Assembly (NCBI GenBank): GCA_013373125.1
Contig: JABXIK010000059.1
Span: 1 to 48,708 of the forward strand
From: Gammaproteobacteria bacterium
GTDB lineage: Bacteria > Pseudomonadota > Gammaproteobacteria > Pseudomonadales > Oceanobacteraceae
DNA: 48,708 bases
Direction: 5' to 3'
Part shown: one piece after another, positions 25,657 to 33,588 of the stretch
Numbering within the stretch: the first letter of the stretch is position 1
Layout of the letters: the number at the start of each line of letters is the position of its first letter
Program-made: the position numbers and the translations under genes
The notes under the pieces: generated by a model
Seen by the model: only the letters and a program-made list of their open reading frames with translations
Databases searched by the model: none
What the model was told of the DNA's origin: nothing

Positions 25657-26037
25657 ATGATTCTTAGCGCAAGTGCGAATTAGAGATAGTGTTAATTATT
25701 TAAGATTTCGCATTCTGGATAATCAAAGCCAGCACGGTTTTTCTTTTTCGGGTGTATTTTAATAAGGAATTGGCCCCGAACCCCTCCGGTCATCCTGAGC
25801 TTGTCGAAGGGCGCGCCTAACTATCCACGGCAGGTAACTCATATAGTGAATAGGATTTTGGTTGTTGCCGTGAATAAAGGGCGCATAGTGTTATCGTTAC
25901 GTGTTTGGTTTTCGTTTGGTCTTGACGACGGCTCAGTTTGCTATGCCTACGGGCTGACTTTACGGTGATTCCAAGGTAATATGCCGCCCCGAAAAAAACG
26001 GAGTGAAATCCAAATTCATCACCAAAAGGAACATGTC
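25657..26037. other. 381-bp intergenic stretch at the left edge of the accessory region
   Basis: No convincing gene. It holds the widespread short repeat around 25788-25811 and an imperfect inverted repeat with TATCCACGGCA (25822-25832) and TGCCGTGAATA (25866-25876). A minus-strand open frame here (25817-26077) has no ribosome binding site and no recognisable protein. Composition changes from the MFS gene into AT-rich DNA. Confidence 0.5.
25788..25811. repeat. CCTGAGCTTGTCGAAGG-type short repeat
   Basis: The stretch contains TCATCCTGAGCTTGTCGAAG, a string I recall as recurring between genes of many unrelated bacteria. Only one copy is in this window. It lies just before the lipoprotein pair, next to the GCGCGCCTAAC stretch. 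Confidence 0.45.
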
Positions 26038-26622
26038 GTGAAATATATATTTCGTCCTTTGATATTGCTCTTAGCAATTATGCTCTCTGCCTGCTCGGGG
26101 GTTGGGTCTCTTCAGCCTATAATTAAAGATCATTCAAATTACGCACCATACTCGATAACTGAAATCGAAATTATCGATAATAGAAAAGACGTAGTCGATA
26201 TTCAGAACATAGACACGCCCAATTCATTCTTCCGGGGCAACTATATGGCTAGCGCACTGAATTCAAAGCTTTCCGATGAAATCCGGGGTAATGTTCAGGC
26301 TCTGCTAATGAATGAACATAACCCAAACGGAGTAGAGGTAAATCTCACTGTCGGTGTACGTGAGGCGCGTAAAACATACTACTCATATTTTTGGTCTGAA
26401 GTGGAAAAGGTGGAAGTGGCTCTAGATCTTAAGGCTACAGGGTTATCTAGTGACTATCTATTAGAGACTGAAGGTGTTTGCATGATGAGCGAACCCACAT
26501 TAAATGCTGATACAGAATCGATCAACAAGAAAATGCTCTCCGCGTTTGATTGTGCGATTCACAATGCATTACATAACCTTTACGAAGAAGCTAAAGACAT
26601 CGAGGGGGCTAATAATGGGTAA
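26038..26622 (+). CDS. hypothetical lipoprotein
   Basis: 194 residues with lipoprotein signal VKYIFRPLILLLAIMLSAC (lipobox LSAC), so probably a membrane-anchored envelope protein. The start is GTG 26038, behind AAAAGGA with 7-nt spacing; an in-frame ATG at 25981 is too far upstream and would bury the signal peptide. The mature part is mixed alpha/beta (ITEIEIIDNRKDVVD, GVEVNLTVGVREARKTYYSYF), with two Cys near the C-terminal end (EGVCMM, AFDCAI). No family recognised. It overlaps the next lipoprotein gene by 8 nt, so the two are likely made together. AT-richer than the conserved genes to the left. Confidence 0.7.
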   Translation: MKYIFRPLILLLAIMLSACSGVGSLQPIIKDHSNYAPYSITEIEIIDNRKDVVDIQNIDTPNSFFRGNYMASALNSKLSDEIRGNVQALLMNEHNPNGVEVNLTVGVREARKTYYSYFWSEVEKVEVALDLKATGLSSDYLLETEGVCMMSEPTLNADTESINKKMLSAFDCAIHNALHNLYEEAKDIEGANNG

Positions 26623-27190
26623 GCTAACTCAGCGTTCAGCCTTTTTATCTTTAGTGTTTTTACTTTCTGCTTGCACCTATAACCCAATTGTAAAAATTGA
26701 TCCAGATGTAACAATCGTTCCTAGCTCTCATAGCGAAAGTTCTCAGGGAGAAAACGAAGCTACCATTGTGGATACGAGCTACTCACATACAAATTGGAAG
26801 TCATATATCTATTATATAAGCGCCATCAATGGTGAAAGCATTGAATCTTCAAGAAAGAAGACTTATATGGCCAATTATGGACTAGGAAGGTCAATGAAGA
26901 TTAAACTCAATGAACATCACTTACCGTCGGGTGAAGTAACACTGACGATACAAGGAACAACCTACATACCAATCCCTATGGAATCATTTGGAAACAATGA
27001 TAGTGTTGGGGGTGATGTAAAAATTAAACTAGAGGCTGGTAAAACATACAGAGTCAATGGTGATTTGTACGACGGTGATAAAGAGGTATGGATTGAAGAC
27101 ATAAACGGCAAGCGTTTAACTCAGGAATTGACTCCAACTCCAAGGAAAAAGAGGTATAACAATAATCTAGGTCTTCCTAGAAGAAGATAG
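26615..27190 (+). CDS. hypothetical lipoprotein
   Basis: 191 residues with lipoprotein signal MGKLTQRSAFLSLVFLLSAC (lipobox LSAC, Cys20). ATG 26615 sits behind GAGGGGG and overlaps the upstream stop by 8 nt. The mature protein has beta-rich stretches (SGEVTLTIQGTTYIPIPM, GGDVKIKLEAGKTYRVNG), like PEGA- or carboxypeptidase-regulatory-like folds that extend surface or periplasmic proteins, and a very basic tail (PRKKRYNNNLGLPRRR). Family not recognised. Paired with the lipoprotein upstream. Confidence 0.7.
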   Translation: MGKLTQRSAFLSLVFLLSACTYNPIVKIDPDVTIVPSSHSESSQGENEATIVDTSYSHTNWKSYIYYISAINGESIESSRKKTYMANYGLGRSMKIKLNEHHLPSGEVTLTIQGTTYIPIPMESFGNNDSVGGDVKIKLEAGKTYRVNGDLYDGDKEVWIEDINGKRLTQELTPTPRKKRYNNNLGLPRRR

Positions 27191-27224
27191 TTTTCCAACT
27201 ATAAGCTAGGTTTAGATGGCCTAA

Positions 27225-27250
27225 CCAAAAAAGCCCGCACTGTGGCGGGC
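27225..27250 (-). terminator. intrinsic terminator of the ompW remnant
   Basis: GCCCGC/GCGGGC stem (27233-27238/27245-27250) followed on the minus strand by six Ts. It is still intact although the gene it served is broken; it may now also end the plus-strand lipoprotein operon. Confidence 0.75.
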
Positions 27251-27321
27251 AATCCAGTCGAACTTCTGGTAACCCAATGAACGCGTGCAACGGTTAATTG
27301 GGATTTTATTGTAGTAGGCAA

Positions 27322-27955
27322 TTAGAATTTGTAGCCGAAGTTAACGCGATACACTAGTGGGTCTAGGTCGTAGTTAACGGTTAGATCTGGCGCAGTGCCT
27401 GTGCTATCACTTAGTGTGGCTTCTGTGCCGATCTTGGCATACACACTGATGCGTTCACAAACATCTTTTCATCGAATGCGTAATCCATACCGGCTTGTAC
27501 CGCAAGACCAACAGGGTTATCTAAAGTCAATTCGTCGTAGCCTAATCCTTCTGCACCTGCACCGGTTTCTTCATCAAAGAATTCGGTGATGTTTAAACCT
27601 GCACCTACGTATGGTTGTAGCTTGATGTTTTTATCTATTGGGTAGTATTGCGCGCTAATGGTAGGTGTTTGATCTCACCAATGGGAGCGCCTTCGGCTCC
27701 TAATGTTCCTGCTTTAGCTTCAATGTCGTGGCTAAAAGGTGTATCACCTAATACTTCAATACCTAACTGGTCGGTAATCATGTACGTAACTGAAATACCC
27801 AGTTGTGTATTGTTGTTGGCTTCGACTGCTTGGCCAGAAACTTGATCAATGTCGACATTAGTTTTTTCTGGCGCGACAGTTACCGTACCCACTCGCTATA
27901 AAATATCACCAGCTTCATACGCCATTGCTGGAGCAGGCATGGCCATGGCAATTGT
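27322..27955 (-). pseudogene. ompW: ompW pseudogene (outer-membrane protein W)
   Basis: The minus strand encodes an OmpW-family 8-strand barrel in pieces: the end of a signal peptide (AMAMPAPAMA|YEAGDI), RVGTVTVAPEK, NTQLGISVTYMITDQLGIEVL, then in another frame QPYVGAGLNITEFFDE and NPVGLAVQAGMDYAFDEK, then in a third frame DPLVYRVNFGYKF and stop. Lesions: an in-frame TAG at 27896-27898; a frame change near 27656-27664 after IKHLP; and loss of one base near 27441-27446 in what should be SVWYAK. The start and hydrophobic core of the signal peptide are missing at the junction near 27955. Clearly non-functional. Confidence 0.9.
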
Positions 27956-27956
27956 T

Positions 27957-28530
27957 GGGGCTTGGAAACGCGAATTCATTGGTAAAAGAAGAATTGTGCT
28001 GGCAGAAAGAATTCTTGCTTCATTCTTCGAAATTAAAGATGCAATTTCGTATGTTAGAAATCCTTTTTCGAGTGTAGAAGAGGGGAAAACTAGAAAGAAG
28101 GGATATCACGAATCCAAGGAAGAGCTTCTTGATAGAGGTTATACCGTTTTCGACCGTTATGAGATTAGAAAGGATGCTATTGTAAGGTTTAATACACTCA
28201 AATATAAGTTTATGGCGTCTTTTGGGTAAGAGTCAGAAGATATTTTATTGAATGCAATCGGACCTTGAATAGCATCTTTATTTCAGTCAGGCAGTTCGCA
28301 ACACACTATTGACAGCGTCAGGGCAAGATAAAGATGATGAGTTTCAACGTCATCTTGCCGAAGTACATAGTCATGCAGGGGTCTTTTGGGATCGTATGGA
28401 TGACGATGATGAAATCAGAAATAAGTTAGAGGTTCTTCAGCAAAAGTTGGATGACATTACAAAACCATGCTTCGAAGAACCTATGAAAACATACTCAATT
28501 TTTTCAACAAGATGGTTTGTGAGCAAGGAT
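27957..28530 (+). pseudogene. truncated, frameshifted membrane-associated protein gene
   Basis: Coding-like sequence in three successive frames. WKREFIGKRRIVLAERILAS to KYKFMASFG ends at TAA 28227-28229 where AAA (Lys) would continue the protein as KESEDILLNAI. Then RTLNSIFISVRQFATHY in a second frame is broken by TGA 28310-28312. Then KDDEFQRHLAEVHSHAGVFW to about PMKTYSIFSTRWF is in a third frame. The pieces read as one protein of an uncharacterised family that normally starts with a membrane helix; that helix is absent, cut at the same junction that truncates ompW. Recognition is from memory, not a search. Confidence 0.65.
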
Positions 28531-28533
28531 CAT

Positions 28534-28908
28534 ATGAAAGAGAGAAAGGATAGTCGGGCAGACGACTTCATAAAACACTTGCTCCATATTGAAGAAAAGG
28601 ATCTTCGTCTGAAATTTATTTTTGATCATGTACGTAACTACCGAATATCTGCCTCTGTAATGATTGCTGGCTTCTATTTGTTTGCTTACAGAGCCGTAGT
28701 AAATAATTTTACCGGCTCTGGTATTGTATTCGGATCTTTATTGCTGCTTTTCGGCTTCTTGTTAATGGTTTTTAATTTGATACAGCCTATATGGGCAATG
28801 GTGCAATATAAAGTAAAAATGCTTTCCTATATGATTTCTAGCATAGTGCTATTTTTAGCCGCAAGTGAGCTGGTATGGGTGTTTATAAAGCAAGCAATGA
28901 GCAAGTAG
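28534..28908 (+). CDS. small three-helix membrane protein, candidate cassette gene
   Basis: 124 residues from ATG 28534 (AAGGA just upstream): a charged N-terminal segment, then three membrane helices (about 34-52, 57-77 and 87-107) ending in FIKQAMSK. The same frame is open back to TTG 28309, but that upstream part looks like the tail of the broken gene before it and has no ribosome binding site, so a fusion product from 28309 is the alternative. No family name. The stop is 1 nt from an attC-like site, the spacing typical of integron cassette genes. Confidence 0.6.
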   Translation: MKERKDSRADDFIKHLLHIEEKDLRLKFIFDHVRNYRISASVMIAGFYLFAYRAVVNNFTGSGIVFGSLLLLFGFLLMVFNLIQPIWAMVQYKVKMLSYMISSIVLFLAASELVWVFIKQAMSK

Positions 28909-28909
28909 G

Positions 28910-29007
28910 GGTTAACAAGTCAAAGCACGCGGACTTGGTAAAGCTGTCACCTTTTTTGTTACCAAAAAGCCGCCAACTTCACCAAGCCGGTGTTTTAGGC
29001 GTTAAAC
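28910..29007 (+). other. attC-like integron recombination site
   Basis: A 98-nt imperfect inverted repeat bounded by GGTTAAC (6/7 to RYYYAAC) and GTTAAAC (exact GTTRRRY). Inner arms pair as AAAGCAC/GTGTTTT, CGG/CCG, CTTGGT/ACCAAG and AAG/CTT. On the left arm two unpaired bases, G28929 and A28933, interrupt the stem, as extrahelical bases do in real attC sites. It starts 1 nt after a stop codon. No integrase gene is in the window. Confidence 0.6.
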
Positions 29008-29010
29008 AAA

Positions 29011-29041
29011 AAAGCCGCTTATTTTCATAAGCGGCTTTTTT
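29011..29041. terminator. bidirectional terminator before the decarboxylase gene
   Basis: A perfect 10-bp stem AGCCGCTTAT/ATAAGCGGCT (29013-29022/29027-29036) with A-run and T-run on either side; on the minus strand it ends the decarboxylase gene. Confidence 0.92.
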
Positions 29042-29056
29042 ATATAGCGTGCAAAC

Positions 29057-30220
29057 TTAAATAAAGTACGCTTTTAGCGGTGGGAAGCCGTTAAATTCGA
29101 TTGCCGAATACGTGGTGGTGTAAGCGCCGGTTGAAAACCAGTACATGCGATCCCCCATGGCCAGGTTTAACGGTAATTCGTATTTGTAATTCTCATACAA
29201 AATATCCGCGCTATCGCAGGTTGGGCCTGCAATGACCACTTCTTCCACTTCGCCAGTTTTTTCCACGTAAACTGGGTATTTAATAGCTTCGTCCATGGTT
29301 TCGATCATGCCACCAAACTTACCAATGTCGGTGTACACCCAGCGATGTAAGCCGGTACGGTTTTTACGACTGATCAGTACCACCTCACTCACTAATACAC
29401 CTGCGTTAGCCACCAATGAGCGACCCGGTTCTAAGATAATTTCTGGGAAATTATCGTCAAAGTCTTCACGTAAAAAGCGCGTGATTTCTTCGGCGTAGGT
29501 TTGCAAGTCATTGGTGCGACTTAGGTAGTTAGCTGGAAAGCCGCCTCCTAGGTTGGCCATTTTTAATTGGATGCCGTGCTCTTCTTGTAAGCGCTCGAAG
29601 ATCCATTTTACTTTGGCAATGGCAGAGTCCCACGCACCGATATCACGTTGCTGTGATCCCACATGAAACGAAATACCGTATGGTATTAATCCTAATTCAC
29701 GTGCCAGTACACATAAATCCAACGCCATGTCCGTTTGACAGCCAAACTTGCGTGACAAAGGCCAGTCTGCGGTTTGTGAACCTTCGGTTAAGATGCGAAC
29801 AAATACACGGGCACCCGGTGCGGCTTGTGCGATATTACGTAAATCTGCTTCAGAATCCGTTGCAAACAAGTCCACGCCATTTTCATGGAAATAGCGGATG
29901 TCTTTGGACTTCTTGATGGTGTTGCCGTAACTCACACGATCACCAGTGACACCAATGGACAAAACCTTATCCAACTCATAACGGGAGGCCACGTCAAAGT
30001 TACAACCACGTTCATCCAAAATCTTTAGCAATTCAACGGCTGGGTTAGCCTTGATGGCGTAGTAGGTTTTGGCGTAAGGAAAACAAGCTATCAATTCATC
30101 CAGTTGACGTGCAAAGGTAGCGGTATCCACTACTAGGCACGGTGTTTCTAGCTTGTCAGAATATTGTTTAATGCGCTCGAAGGTGTCACCTTCGTAATAG
30201 TCCTTAGGTTGGATTTGCAT
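29057..30220 (-). CDS. speC: type III (alanine racemase-fold) ornithine/lysine decarboxylase
   Basis: A PLP enzyme of polyamine synthesis that makes putrescine (and possibly cadaverine). 387 residues, the same length as Pseudomonas SpeC (PA4519), and very similar in remembered blocks: PLP lysine Lys57 in YYAIKANP, SYGNTIKK, EGSQTADWPLSRKFGCQ, HVGSQQRD, NLGGGFPANY, EPGRSLVANAG and active-site GPTCDSADILYE. Ornithine versus lysine preference cannot be fixed by eye. Single gene with its own terminator; the 283-bp upstream gap shows no clear regulatory motif. Confidence 0.93.
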   Translation of the reverse strand: MQIQPKDYYEGDTFERIKQYSDKLETPCLVVDTATFARQLDELIACFPYAKTYYAIKANPAVELLKILDERGCNFDVASRYELDKVLSIGVTGDRVSYGNTIKKSKDIRYFHENGVDLFATDSEADLRNIAQAAPGARVFVRILTEGSQTADWPLSRKFGCQTDMALDLCVLARELGLIPYGISFHVGSQQRDIGAWDSAIAKVKWIFERLQEEHGIQLKMANLGGGFPANYLSRTNDLQTYAEEITRFLREDFDDNFPEIILEPGRSLVANAGVLVSEVVLISRKNRTGLHRWVYTDIGKFGGMIETMDEAIKYPVYVEKTGEVEEVVIAGPTCDSADILYENYKYELPLNLAMGDRMYWFSTGAYTTTYSAIEFNGFPPLKAYFI

Positions 30221-30503
30221 TAGTGTGTGGCGCTCCTATGAATGGCCAAAAATGTTGTGTTTTCGTGTCCTTAGAAAGTGCGGAATATAGGCTTATTCGT
30301 GGTTCAGTACAGTGATATTTAATTGTCTTTAAGATTACGTTTTTTAATGAAAGCGAGATTAAAGCTGATCAAAATGCTCAGTTTTATAGTGAAAATGTGA
30401 CATCCGGCCTAACTCCCTACAGTAATGGCGCATTTTGTTGTATAAACCGCGGCGAATATAACGTCTATTCTTATTACATCGTCTATTTCCAGCCGAGAGA
30501 GCC

Positions 30504-30992
30504 ATGAGTGAGAGCAATCCCTATTTAGGTCGCGCCCAGCGTTTTGTTGGTTTGCTAAAACATTGCCAAGTTTTGGGTATGCAGGTGATCGAAGCCAGCG
30601 AGCAAAATTTAACCATCGAGTTACCTTACAACGAGCAACACGTGGGCAATCCTTCCACTGGGGTGATTCACGGTGGCGTCCTAACCACCTTGATGGATAC
30701 TGCCTGTGGCACCATGGTGATCAATGCCTTGCCGGAGTTTGAGTTATGCCCAACCTTGGATTTACGCGTGGACTATGTGCGCGCGGCTGAACCGGGCAAG
30801 TCCATCTTTGCGTTTGCCGAGGCTTATCGTGTGAGTCGTCATGTGGTGTTTACACGCTGCACGGTACATCAAGGGGATGTGAATGAGCCGGTAGCAAATT
30901 GTGTGGGGACCTTTATGCGCATTGGCTCGCATTTGTCGCCACCTGATTTCAAGCAAGCGGTGTTGGGCTTACAAGGCACGCAAGGGGAGTAA
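30504..30992 (+). CDS. PaaI-family hotdog thioesterase (first of a tandem pair)
   Basis: 162 residues with the PaaI hotdog pattern: NPSTGVIHGGVLTTLMDTACG (about 49-69), where HGG and the Asp/acidic helix form the active site, and LDLRVDYVRAAEPGKSIFA further on. It hydrolyses acyl-CoA or aryl-CoA esters; the substrate is unknown. The next gene, 5 nt downstream, is a diverged paralogue, so both are co-transcribed and may form a heteromer. Confidence 0.88.
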   Translation: MSESNPYLGRAQRFVGLLKHCQVLGMQVIEASEQNLTIELPYNEQHVGNPSTGVIHGGVLTTLMDTACGTMVINALPEFELCPTLDLRVDYVRAAEPGKSIFAFAEAYRVSRHVVFTRCTVHQGDVNEPVANCVGTFMRIGSHLSPPDFKQAVLGLQGTQGE

Positions 30993-30997
30993 TCATC

Positions 30998-31438
30998 ATG
31001 TCGACATTTGAAACGATTTTGCAAACGGCCCATGAACAAGGTGATTACAAGCCAGTGGTGGATGCCATTCCATATGCCAAGCTCATTGGTATCGATTTTC
31101 AGCGCTTTGGAAATGACGTGATTTTTAAGCTGCCAGATAACCCGAATAATATCGGGAATCCAATATTGCCTGCGGTACATGGTGGTGTTGTGGGGGGCTT
31201 TATGGAGATGTCGGCGGCCTTGCATCTATTAATGATGCTGGATACGCCGGCTATGCCAAAAATCGTGGATTTCTCATTAGATTACCTACGGGCCGTGCGT
31301 GGCGGTCGCGACACATTCGCTGAGTGTCAGGTGATTCGTCAGGGCTCTCGCGTGGCCAATGTGATCATCAATGCATGGCAAACCAAGCGTGAAGAAGCCG
31401 TGGCGACGGCACGTGCCCACTTCTTATTGGCACCATAA
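30998..31438 (+). CDS. PaaI-family hotdog thioesterase (second of a tandem pair)
   Basis: 146 residues. The hotdog motif reads NPILPAVHGGVVGGFMEMSAA with Glu where the upstream paralogue has Asp in the central helix, then VDFSLDYLRAVRGGRDTFAE. GGGGAG lies just upstream of the ATG. The altered acidic residue suggests a different substrate or partner role from the first copy. A terminator-like hairpin and the htpG promoter follow. Confidence 0.87.
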   Translation: MSTFETILQTAHEQGDYKPVVDAIPYAKLIGIDFQRFGNDVIFKLPDNPNNIGNPILPAVHGGVVGGFMEMSAALHLLMMLDTPAMPKIVDFSLDYLRAVRGGRDTFAECQVIRQGSRVANVIINAWQTKREEAVATARAHFLLAP

Positions 31439-31447
31439 CGTCATCAA

Positions 31448-31477
31448 CAAGGGGATTTTGATAAAAAAATCCCCTTG
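31448..31477 (+). terminator. hairpin after the thioesterase pair
   Basis: A 12-bp stem CAAGGGGATTTT/AAAATCCCCTTG (31448-31459/31466-31477) with no T-run after it. Its right arm overlaps the heat-shock -35 of htpG. Confidence 0.55.
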
Positions 31478-31501
31478 AAATACCAAAACCCGCCCTTATA
31501 T
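31474..31501 (+). promoter_or_regulatory. sigma32-type heat-shock promoter of htpG
   Basis: CTTGAAA (31474-31480), 12-bp spacer, CCCTTATAT (31493-31501), close to the RpoH consensus CTTGAAA-N11-16-CCCCATNT. It lies 43 bp before the htpG start. Confidence 0.75.
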
Positions 31502-31543
31502 AAGCTGCTCAGTGTTTTCCACAAAAGGACAGTGAGGAGTGTT

Positions 31544-33433
31544 ATGACCACAGCTCAAAAAGAAACCTTAGGCTTTCAAACCGAAGTGAAGCAAATGCTT
31601 CATTTGATGATTCACTCTCTATATTCCAACAAAGAGATATTTTTACGTGAATTAATTTCAAACGCATCGGATGCCTGCGATAAATTGCGTTTTGAGGCAT
31701 TGAACAACGATGGCCTGTTTGAAAATGACCCTAATATTAAGGTTCGCATTGAGTTTGATGCGGATGCGAAAACCGTCACCATTTCGGATAACGGCATTGG
31801 TATGAGCCGTGAAGAGGTGGTGGAAAACCTAGGTACGATTGCTAAGTCCGGTACGTCACAATTTTTACAGCAGCTTTCTGGTGATGAGAAAAAAGACGCA
31901 CATCTGATCGGTCAATTTGGTGTGGGCTTTTACAGCTCGTTCATTGTGGCGGATAAAGTAGAGGTGCTTACTCGTCGTGCGGGTGCCGATTCTAAAGAAG
32001 CCATTTTATGGACGTCTGCGGGAGAAGGTGAATTTATCATCGAAGCCGCTGAAAAAGCTGGCCGTGGTACGCAAATTACGTTGCACTTAAAAGACGACGA
32101 AAAAGAGTTTGCGGATGGCTTCCGTCTGCGCAACTTGGTGAAAAAATATTCAGACCACATTGCGGTACCGGTTGAAATGCTAAAAGAGCATTATGGTGAA
32201 GAAGACAAGCCGGCCGAACCAGAATGGGAAGCAGTAAACAGTGCAAAAGCACTGTGGGTACGTTCGAAGTCCGATGTCAAAGATGAAGAGTACCAAGAGT
32301 TTTATAAGCACATTTCCCATGACTTTGAAGACTCTTTAACTTGGTCTCACAACAAGGTGGAAGGCACGCTGGAATATACGAGCTTATTGTATGTACCAAA
32401 ACGCCCGCCGTTTGATCTTTGGAACCGCGAAGGTAATCGTGGACTTAAACTGTATGTTCAGCGTGTGTTCATTATGGATGACGCAGAGCAGTTTCTACCG
32501 CCATATTTACGTTTCATTAAAGGTGTTGTTGATAGCAACGACTTGCCTCTAAACGTTAGTCGTGAAATCCTGCAAGAAAACGGCAGTATTGTGTCGATGC
32601 GTACGGCATTGACCAAGCGTATTTTAGACATGCTGAAAAAGCTGGCTAAGAAAGATCCAGAGCAGTATCAAACTTTCTGGGATGGATTTGGCCAAGTACT
32701 TAAAGAAGGCCCAGCGGATGATTTTGCCAATAAAGAGAAAATTGCAGAGCTGTTCCGTTTTGCTTCCACCAAAGGTGAAGACGATAAGCAATCCGTGTCT
32801 TTAGATACTTATCTTGAGCGTGCACAAGAAGGCCAAGACAAGATCTATTACCTAACGGCGGAGAATTATCTAACCGCGTCTCGCAGCCCTCATTTAGAAG
32901 TGTTCCGTAAAAAAGGCATCGAAGTGCTATTGCTGACGGATCGTGTGGATGAGTGGATGATTTCGCACCTGAGCGAATTCAAAGGCAAAACATTCGAAGA
33001 CATCACCAAGGGCGACCTTGCATTGGATGAAAGCGATAAAGCCGAGCAAGAGAAAGCGGAAAAAGAAAACGAAAGCTTGATCGAGCGTATTAAGACTACC
33101 TTGGGTGACAAGGTGGAAGATGTACGTATTTCTACCCGTTTAACGGACTCTGCTGCCTGTTTGGTGGTGGGTAAAGACGATATGGGCATGCAAATGCGTC
33201 GTATGCTAGAAGCCGCTGGACAAGCTCTTCCAGAAGCGAAGCGTGTGTTAGAGATTAATACACAGCATCCGTTGATTGTGAAGATGGACCAGCAAAGTGA
33301 TGAAGATCGCTTTAAAGAAATGGCTGAGATCATTTTTGAACAATCTCAACTAGCGGAAGGCAGCCAATTACAAGACCCGGCTGGATACGTTGATCGTATT
33401 AATAAACTGCTATTAGGTTTATTGGACGCTTAA
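31544..33433 (+). CDS. htpG: molecular chaperone HtpG (Hsp90)
   Basis: The cytosolic ATP-dependent chaperone of the Hsp90 family, 629 residues. N-terminal GHKL ATPase motifs: [17 protein letters not shown] with the Mg-binding Asn, then DNGIGM, then [11 protein letters not shown]. The middle domain has [12 protein letters not shown], and the C-terminal dimerisation part ends [16 protein letters not shown] 31544 behind GAGGAGT is the start; the frame is open further upstream through the promoter but without coding signals. Heat-shock control is inferred from the sigma32 promoter. Confidence 0.97.
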   Translation: MTTAQKETLGFQTEVKQMLHLMIHSLYSNKEIFLRELISNASDACDKLRFEALNNDGLFENDPNIKVRIEFDADAKTVTISDNGIGMSREEVVENLGTIAKSGTSQFLQQLSGDEKKDAHLIGQFGVGFYSSFIVADKVEVLTRRAGADSKEAILWTSAGEGEFIIEAAEKAGRGTQITLHLKDDEKEFADGFRLRNLVKKYSDHIAVPVEMLKEHYGEEDKPAEPEWEAVNSAKALWVRSKSDVKDEEYQEFYKHISHDFEDSLTWSHNKVEGTLEYTSLLYVPKRPPFDLWNREGNRGLKLYVQRVFIMDDAEQFLPPYLRFIKGVVDSNDLPLNVSREILQENGSIVSMRTALTKRILDMLKKLAKKDPEQYQTFWDGFGQVLKEGPADDFANKEKIAELFRFASTKGEDDKQSVSLDTYLERAQEGQDKIYYLTAENYLTASRSPHLEVFRKKGIEVLLLTDRVDEWMISHLSEFKGKTFEDITKGDLALDESDKAEQEKAEKENESLIERIKTTLGDKVEDVRISTRLTDSAACLVVGKDDMGMQMRRMLEAAGQALPEAKRVLEINTQHPLIVKMDQQSDEDRFKEMAEIIFEQSQLAEGSQLQDPAGYVDRINKLLLGLLDA

Positions 33434-33447
33434 ACTTCCTAAATGAA

Positions 33448-33482
33448 AGAGCCCATTGGAGCCCCCAATGGGCTCTTTTTTT
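33448..33482 (+). terminator. intrinsic terminator after htpG
   Basis: A 12-bp stem AGAGCCCATTGG/CCAATGGGCTCT (33448-33459/33465-33476) with a 5-nt loop and seven Ts. Confidence 0.95.
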
Positions 33483-33588
33483 GTCTGAAATCAGGGATCT
33501 GGCGCACAACAGCCGACTAGGTTTATGGAGCGGCATGTCGTATCATAGCCAGCAACTGACCAACACAAATTTATAATAAAGGTGATTC

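Noticed and set aside
25811..25890. Possible attC starting GCCTAAC near the left border.
   Set aside because: Arms pair in part, but there is no GTTRRRY box at the right end.
25817..26077. Minus-strand 86-codon open frame before the lipoprotein pair.
   Set aside because: No ribosome binding site, it spans the inverted repeat and the lipoprotein start, and the protein looks like random translation.
27219..27300. Possible second attC starting GCCTAAC and ending GTTAATT.
   Set aside because: The inner arms do not pair with one another; the strong hairpin inside is the ompW terminator.
28309..28533. TTG start at 28309 for the three-helix membrane protein.
   Set aside because: No ribosome binding site, and these residues look like the tail of the preceding broken gene; kept only as an alternative.
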